Below, in pieces: positions 57,801 to 64,000 of a stretch of 64,000 bases of DNA. Made by a program: the position numbers and the translations under genes. Where the stretch lies: positions 15,927,003-15,991,002 of the forward strand of contig NC_035173.2 of assembly GCF_001659605.2 (NCBI RefSeq), in the 5' to 3' direction. The notes under the pieces are model-generated. The model searched no databases, was not told the origin of the DNA, and saw only the letters and a list, made by a program, of their open reading frames with translations. Position 1 is the stretch's first letter, and each line of letters begins with the position of its first letter. This stretch comes from Manihot esculenta. Its lineage: Eukaryota > Streptophyta > Magnoliopsida > Malpighiales > Euphorbiaceae.

Positions 57801-59172
57801 TGTGCGAAGCTACTGTGTTGTGTTCTAGAACTTTTTTTTAACCTCTAATTGGTCTCAATATTCTTTCCCTCCAAGCAATTGAGAAGTTCTATCTTATCTA
57901 GTTCCTGCAAATTAGTGTTATTCAGCTGGTTACTTGTGTACCTAATAGGTTGGGAGACATGTAATTAACAAACTGGGTGGTACTTGATTTATTTTAGTAT
58001 TATAATAATGGGAATATTGTCAGTGTTGCACTCAAAGATTTCTTACATACAAAGAAAGAGAATATTTCAATAATTATTTAATGAGCAGTGTGCACACAAA
58101 TTTTAAACCTTTGATTGTCCATTGCAACTTTTTACCTGAATCCTTTATAAACTATATTCTGCCTGCCCAATGAATGGAGGCTTTTCTATATCTCCAAATG
58201 CACAAGTTTTTACTCACATGGCTATTTATGGATGTAAAATTAATGATTTATTAGAGAATTTATAAGAACTTCCAGGTTTTAATCTCTTTCCCTGCCTATC
58301 ACATACTTGTTATCACTTGCTTTCCACTTTTTGAAGTTTCTTTACAAATCTTTTCTGGACAGCCTAGTAATGAAAGCAGTATAAGAATTTCTGATAATTT
58401 TACTTAATTTATTTTTTGATATCGAGTGGGTGCAGGATTACATTCATCGTGTTGGAAGAACTGCCCGTGCAGGACGATCTGGGGTTGCAATCTCGCTTGT
58501 GAATCAGTATGAACTGGAGTGGTATCTACTGATAGAGAAGCTTATTGGTAGGCTAGACATTCTATGCTGCTGCTTAGAGACTAATTTATTTTTCACTGGG
58601 TTTTGGGGGTGAGATGTGCTTCATAGACTGAACAACATATCATCATGTTCCAGGTAAAAAGTTACCTGAATTTCCTGCTGAGGAAGAGGAAGTCTTGCTT
58701 CTGCTGGAGCGGGTCACTGAAGCCAAAAGAATTTCCCAGATGGTATTAACTTGTATTTGATTAGCCTTTTTATTTTTCTCTAATATGAAAGCTTCAAACT
58801 TCCTATAATTTGCTTGTCTGGTTATTAAATTTGGATACTGGCAACTTCACCTGCAAATGCTGGCTTAACAATTGAAATATCAAATTACTAATCTTGAGCT
58901 CTTTATTTCTCAAATTATATTGTAAACTGTTTTGCTTGCTTTTTTATGATCGTATTTGGTTGTAATGTTTGAATGTTAATTTTCTGCTAGATTATCTACT
59001 TTTTTGCTGTTATTATTTATTCAATTAGCTTCATCAATTGTTGCACTTCTGTTTGTAGAAAATTAAAGAATCTGGTGGCAAGAAGAGGAAGGGCGGAGGA
59101 GATGGTGAAGAAGAAATTGAAAAATATTTAGGCATCAAGGATAAGAAGTCCAAGAAGTTCAAGAAAAGATGA
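54852..59172 (+). CDS. RH10: DEAD-box ATP-dependent RNA helicase 10-like (RH10 / DDX47 / Rrp3 family), 13 exons
   Basis: Exons: 54852-54987, 55091-55226, 55341-55410, 55562-55624, 55800-55874, 56022-56141, 56534-56575, 56665-56739, 57360-57506, 57615-57752, 58436-58547, 58654-58742, 59059-59172. All introns are GT-AG and the joined frame is open for 438 residues. Motifs: Q motif PTKIQ in exon 1; I AQTGSGKT (53-60); Ia PTREL (89-93); Ib TPGR (138-141); II DEAD (163-166); III SAT (194-196); V RGLD (314-317); [13 protein letters not shown] (338-348). The Lys-rich tail (KKSKKFKKR) suits a nucleolar protein. Orthologues act in 18S pre-rRNA processing in yeast and humans; that role here is by homology. 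Length is close to the usual family size. It is the only intact cellular gene in the window. The next closest family is other DEAD-box helicases, but the N-terminus and tail favour RH10. Confidence 0.93.
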
Positions 59173-60380
59173 GATCAGCATAACCTTCTGTGGAATTTTT
59201 TTTTTTTTTTAAAATATTTTGTTATGTAAAATAACATTCATTGATTACACAGTATTACTTCCCTTCATAATTACATAGCGAACTATTCTCTCTCAGCATT
59301 TAGACGACTTTATAAATAACTTTTTTAAAATAAATTGAATAATAAATTCATAAATTAAAATTTATAAATCACTTAAATATTAATTTTTTAAGATTATATC
59401 ATTTAAAAGTAGAGTATAATCATTAGAAGATATAATTTTAAGTTTATAATAAAAAATCAAGTTAGTGGGATCATCATGAGTAATAAGTTTAATGTATTAT
59501 ATAATAAATATGTTGTTAATATAAAATAATAAAATACTAAATGGTAAATTAATAAGTAACACTAAATACTTTTAATTAAAATATTATAAAAGAAATTACA
59601 AATAACATTTTCTCGGTATTTTTAATAAATAAATTATTATTATTATTTTATTTTTTTATAGTGTACAGTTTATAAATGTTATATCAATTATATATAAATA
59701 ATATTGTTTTTAGGTTAGAATTTTAAAGTAACAATAAAAAGTTCACACTCATAAAATTTTGTAAATTAGGAATTACTTTGGCCACTTTAAAATTTCTTTT
59801 AAAATTTGAATAATGTAACTCGTTACTCATGTAAACATTATTTAATTTTATATGTATTTAAAATTTAAAAAATAAATATATAATTTGATTCGTATCTATT
59901 AATTTTTTTTTCAATTTAAATTGTTCATGAAAAATATTAAATAGTTTAATTATTGCTTATATTTTTTTTTTAATTTAAAATTTATTTAATCTAAATATTA
60001 AATCAGTACACTCATTCATAAAATAAATACCATACATATTAGTTTTATATATTTTACATATCTCAATCTAGATCAATTGCTTTTGTAAACGAAAAGAATA
60101 TAATATGTATTAATTTTAACAGTTTTAATTATTATTCAATTATAATAAAAATATATAGTGAAATAAAAATATATTTAAAAATGTTATTTAAATGCAATAG
60201 AAATCTCATAATTATAGTTATATTATATATTTTTTTATAATAATATAATTTTATTTAAAAATTAATTAAATTAATATTAAAAATAAATATTTAAAATACA
60301 TAAATAACAATATTCACCTACGGCCAAAGTAGAATATATTACTAATAATTTTTCACTTGCAAGACATTAAAATTAAAATA
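59173..60380. other. 3' flank of RH10 and AT-rich spacer
   Basis: The 3' untranslated region follows the stop, with a T-run at about 59198-59210. No canonical AATAAA is close by. Beyond it is AT-rich DNA without genes. Confidence 0.5.
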
Positions 60381-60620
60381 TTCAAGATATAATGTTTTGG
60401 TGGGCCATAGGTAAGGCCTTTTTTTCCATATTTCTAGAGGGGGATGGGGGCGGCGGTGGAGTTGGTGCTGTTGATTCAAAAGGGAGAAAAGCGTGCGTGT
60501 AGTGAATAAACTTCCAAGCCTCTTGCGGGTAGGGCGGTGGCCCTCTCCGCCGCCTTCCTTTGGATCCTCGGCGACTGGATGTCAACCTCAATTACCCTGA
60601 GCTGACCTCTCAGCCTCCAC
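60381..60620 (-). other. GC-rich island, possible gene scrap
   Basis: A minus-strand frame (60591-60382) reads Arg-rich then Pro-rich sequence (GSKGRRRRGPPPYPQEAWKF; STAPTPPPPPSPSRNMEKKA). It is isolated in AT-rich DNA. I do not recognise it. It may be an old insertion carrying exon sequence, or chance. Confidence 0.25.
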
Positions 60621-63600
60621 ATGAGGAATTTTGGTTTTTTGCGTGGACAAAAAACCTATTTTTAAATATTGGATAAAAAACTTCCAACCTCAAATATTGG
60701 ATAAAAAAATTTAAACCTATTTTTAATATTTATATTTTAACCTTAAAATTTTAAACAATAAAATTAATTTTTTCATATTCATCTCAATTTTACTCATTTG
60801 ATTTAATCAATTTTCACCCATTTATACCAAAAACTTCATATTTATATAAAAAATATATTGTTAAAATAAAAAAATATATTTTAAAAATTATTTTATTATT
60901 CAAATAAAATCTTAGAAACTATATTGTAATTTTTAATAATTTTTCAGATTCAATTTAGTACTTTTAGTTATAATCATAATAAATTAAAAAAAATTAATTT
61001 TATTATTTAAAATTTAAAATTTTAAATATAAATATGAAGTACAGTGAATATTTAGATTTTTTTATCCAATAAATCTTTTAAAAAATAATTTTATGTAGTA
61101 TAACACTTGAACTATAAATTTCTTGATCAAAATTAATTAAAGTAAATTATTAAAATTAAAATAAATTAGAAAATTTTAACTTTATTGCCGAGATTTTAAA
61201 ATTATGATATAAATATGAAAAATAATAAACATATAAATTTTCTTTCTCCAATCAACCTAATGAAATCTATTTCACAAATAAGTTTATAAAACCATGATCT
61301 AAAATTAAGGGTGTCGTTCGTTTTTATTGTTTTTTATTTGATAAAAAATAAAAAATTTATTTGGTTATTATTGTTTCGTTTTTATTTTTATTATTTATTT
61401 TAAAATATTTTTAAAATCAAAAAATTAAAAACTGAAAATCACGAATATTAATTTTCTTATTATAATTTTTATCAAACTATTATATTTTTTTACTATTTTT
61501 ATCATATTATTATTATTAATTTTAAAATTTTATTTTCATTAATTAAATTTATGTTTTTAAATATATATTCTTCCAATTAATTTATAAAATATATTTTTAT
61601 TTTATTATTATAAAAAATTTATTATTTATTTCTTTTACCTAAAAATACTCATTAATTAACTTTTTAATTTTAAAAATACATTAAAAAATACTTGAAATTT
61701 TAATAAATCTATTAATTAAATTTTTTATTATTTTTATTTTTTAAATATTTTATTATTTAGTCTATATAGTATAAAAAAACTTAATAATTGATCTCTCAAT
61801 TTTATAAAAATATCTATTAATTATAGAAAAATTTATTAGTGTTTAATCCATTTAAAAATATAAAAAAAAATTATTGTTTAATTTATATAATATAAAAAAA
61901 TTTATTAGTTGATTTTTTAATTTTTAAAAATATATTAAAATGACTCAAAACTATTAAAAAAATACTAATTATTTCTTTTATTAATTTAACTATTAAGTAT
62001 TTCATTTAGTTCAAGTGGTAAGAGAAAATTTATTAATTAGTATCTCAATTTTACATAAGAGAAAATTTATTAATTAGTCTCTCAGTTTTACGTAAGAGAA
62101 AATTTATTAATTAGTCTTTCAATTTCATAAAAATATTTACTATTTAATCTCTTCGTATTGATGGCAATTTAATTTTTTATAATATTTAATAACTAAAATT
62201 AATGGAGGAATTAATTAATATATTTTTTAAAATTTTAAAGATATTTTAATATATTTTTAAAATTAGATAATTAATTAGTGAACTTTTAAAATCAAGTAAT
62301 TAATTAGTGAGTTTTTATATATCACAAGCAATAAATAATAATTTTTTATTTTTATAAAATTTAATTATTAAAATTAATAAATAGATTAATTAATAGACTT
62401 TTTCAATTTTAAAGATATTTTAATATATTTTAAAATTAATAAACTAACTAATAAGTTTTTTGATATTACATAATTAAATAGTAATTTTTTTATTATAATC
62501 TTATATAATTTATAAAAATAATTTAATATTACTTTTATGTATAATTATTTGTATCATATTTAAAAAAAAATATTTTCTTATGTTTATGTAATAAAATGTA
62601 AACTTATATTTATACAAATAATTTTAAAAAAATCGTTTACAAGTAAATAATAAAAATTAAAAAAATTATTTTTAAATTTAAAATAACAAAAAATAGAAAC
62701 CGTAGAGGGTTACTAAATGCATCTAACTTAACTGTTTGGTAGAGCGCATGGACCTCCCAGCTAGTGGTAATTTAATAATTTTATATAATGCATCAATAGA
62801 TTAATTAATCATTTGTTGACTTGTGCACTGGATAAACACTATACTTAAAGTTTTCTTTATTTGATTTTAATAAATTTAAAATGTTTAAATAATTTATATA
62901 TTTTTTTAATTAAAAATTAAAAATTAAAAAAATAAAATCTGAAATCTCTCAGATTTATTTAAATACAGTGATAATTGTGAGTCCATATATATTATTTTTT
63001 TATTTATTATATTTATATTTATATTTGCATTTATTTCTGCATAGAGTTAATCTCTTTTATGGTTATCTTATTCCACTTTACAGATGTTATTTTCATGTAT
63101 TTTGTACAGGAAACAATTTATTATTAATTAATTAATTTTCAGATTAATAGCTAAAAAAATACGTCTCCATTCCATAATTTCATTCATCTTACTTTTTTAT
63201 ATTAAAAAAAGTTATTAATTTATTAATTAAATTTATTTTTAATATAAAATAAAAAAATAAATTTTATTAAATTAAGCGATGGTTTGAATATTTATTTAAA
63301 AAATATATTAAAAATAAAATAGAATTATAAAAATTAATTTATATGTTAACTATAATAATAAAAAATATAAAATATTTTAAAATAAATAAAAATAAAAAAT
63401 AAATAAAATTATGAGAGCCTGAGTATAAATTTTTAACTTTCAACATATTTACCTATATATGATTTAACAAATGGTTAAATTTAATAATCATATTGGCAAG
63501 GATAAAATAGAGATAATTAATTGTAAAAAATAAAATAGATTTATTAAGAAAGAGTATAAGATAAATCTATAAAAAAACTTTAGATTTTTTTCTTTGCCAT

Positions 63601-64000
63601 TAATCCTTAATTTTATCAAATAAATGTAATAACAAAAACACGTATAATGAAAGCTATTTCTAGAAGATATTGATAAATATTTTCAGGATTCCTGCCCAAA
63701 TATTTTTCATATTTTTTTTAATTTTTTGACAAATTTATAATATTTTTATTTTTTATATTAATTAAATATAAAAAAATAGCTATTTTATTAATAAAAATCA
63801 AATATATATTTGTACATCTATATTTTAATATTTTTATTAAATATTTCAACATAATTTATTAAATATTTTAACTTTAATAGTAATTTAATAAATATTTAAA
63901 TTTTACAAAAATATTATTTTTAAACACTCATAAATTAAAAAAATATTATTTTTAAACAGTTAAATTTTTTAAAGTATATTTATTTAAAAATAATAGATTT
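60621..64000. other. AT-rich spacer to the right edge
   Basis: Very AT-rich, with no credible coding frame on either strand. The only structured feature seen is the 37-bp tandem repeat at 62020. Confidence 0.6.
62020..62128. repeat. 37-bp tandem repeat, three copies
   Basis: AAGAGAAAATTTATTAATTA starts units at 62020, 62057 and 62094, each continuing TCTCAATTTTACAT with small changes. Diverged relatives of the unit (TTATTAG..CTCAATTTTA) appear from about 61770. Confidence 0.85.

Noticed and set aside
62700..62770. Possible tRNA or SINE (GGTAGAGCGCATGG phrase)
   Set aside because: No B-box or foldable cloverleaf could be found, and there is no A-rich tail.
1..64000. A new multi-gene biological system
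   Set aside because: All coding regions outside the helicase are recognisable remnants of known retroelement classes or unassigned scraps; nothing supports a new functional gene cluster.

Overview
This is a stretch of nuclear DNA from a flowering plant, most likely a eudicot. It is AT-rich and intron-bearing, and is dominated by plant Ty3/gypsy and Ty1/copia LTR retrotransposons and plant-type LINEs with an RNase H domain. The species cannot be fixed from the sequence alone; a Malpighiales-like genome is only a guess. There is one clearly intact cellular gene, a 13-exon DEAD-box RNA helicase of the RH10/DDX47/Rrp3 type at 54852-59172. Everything else is transposon, gene fragment or AT-rich spacer.

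Layout. (1) 1-9985: a decayed Tat-lineage Ty3/gypsy element on the minus strand. It has integrase, RNase H, RT, protease and gag remnants, a 3' untranslated region full of tandem repeats, and an antisense extra-ORF fragment at the window edge. Its gag is split by a 2.1-kb solo LTR (family B, copy 1; 5-bp target duplication GTGAG). (2) 9985-22930: a mosaic of old fragments. These are a LINE ORF1 (DUF4283-like) piece, an LTR-like piece on the minus strand, a family A LTR with a scrap of its internal region, a rotted gypsy pol, the 3' end of one LINE (plus strand), and another internally deleted LINE (minus strand). (3) 22933-28213: an almost intact Ty1/copia element on the minus strand (two 303-304 bp LTRs, TSD AGAAG). 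Its single long gag-pol frame has three nonsense codons and no frameshift. (4) 31624-32589: an element with 123-bp terminal inverted repeats and a core of long TTC/GAA tracts.

(5) 33369-50914: a nest of insertions that can be resolved from target-site duplications. An old copia element (TSD CTTTA) is split by a 13.3-kb chromovirus-like gypsy element (TSD AAAAC). That gypsy element is itself split by two solo LTRs: family A (TSD AAGAG) and family B copy 2 (TSD GTATC). (6) 51216-51703: a frameshifted coiled-coil gene fragment. (7) 53530-54115: a GC-rich higher-order minisatellite. (8) The RH10 gene. (9) 59173-64000: AT-rich DNA with no recognisable gene.

The retroelement coding regions no longer form working genes: every one carries stops, frameshifts or deletions. 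The only locus expected to act in the cell is the helicase, a presumed nucleolar pre-rRNA processing factor. I found no defence system, gene cluster or other new multi-gene system. The most unusual material is structural: repeat arrays inside retroelement untranslated regions and LTRs, the TTC-cored inverted-repeat element, the non-TG/CA copia LTRs, and the resolvable nest.
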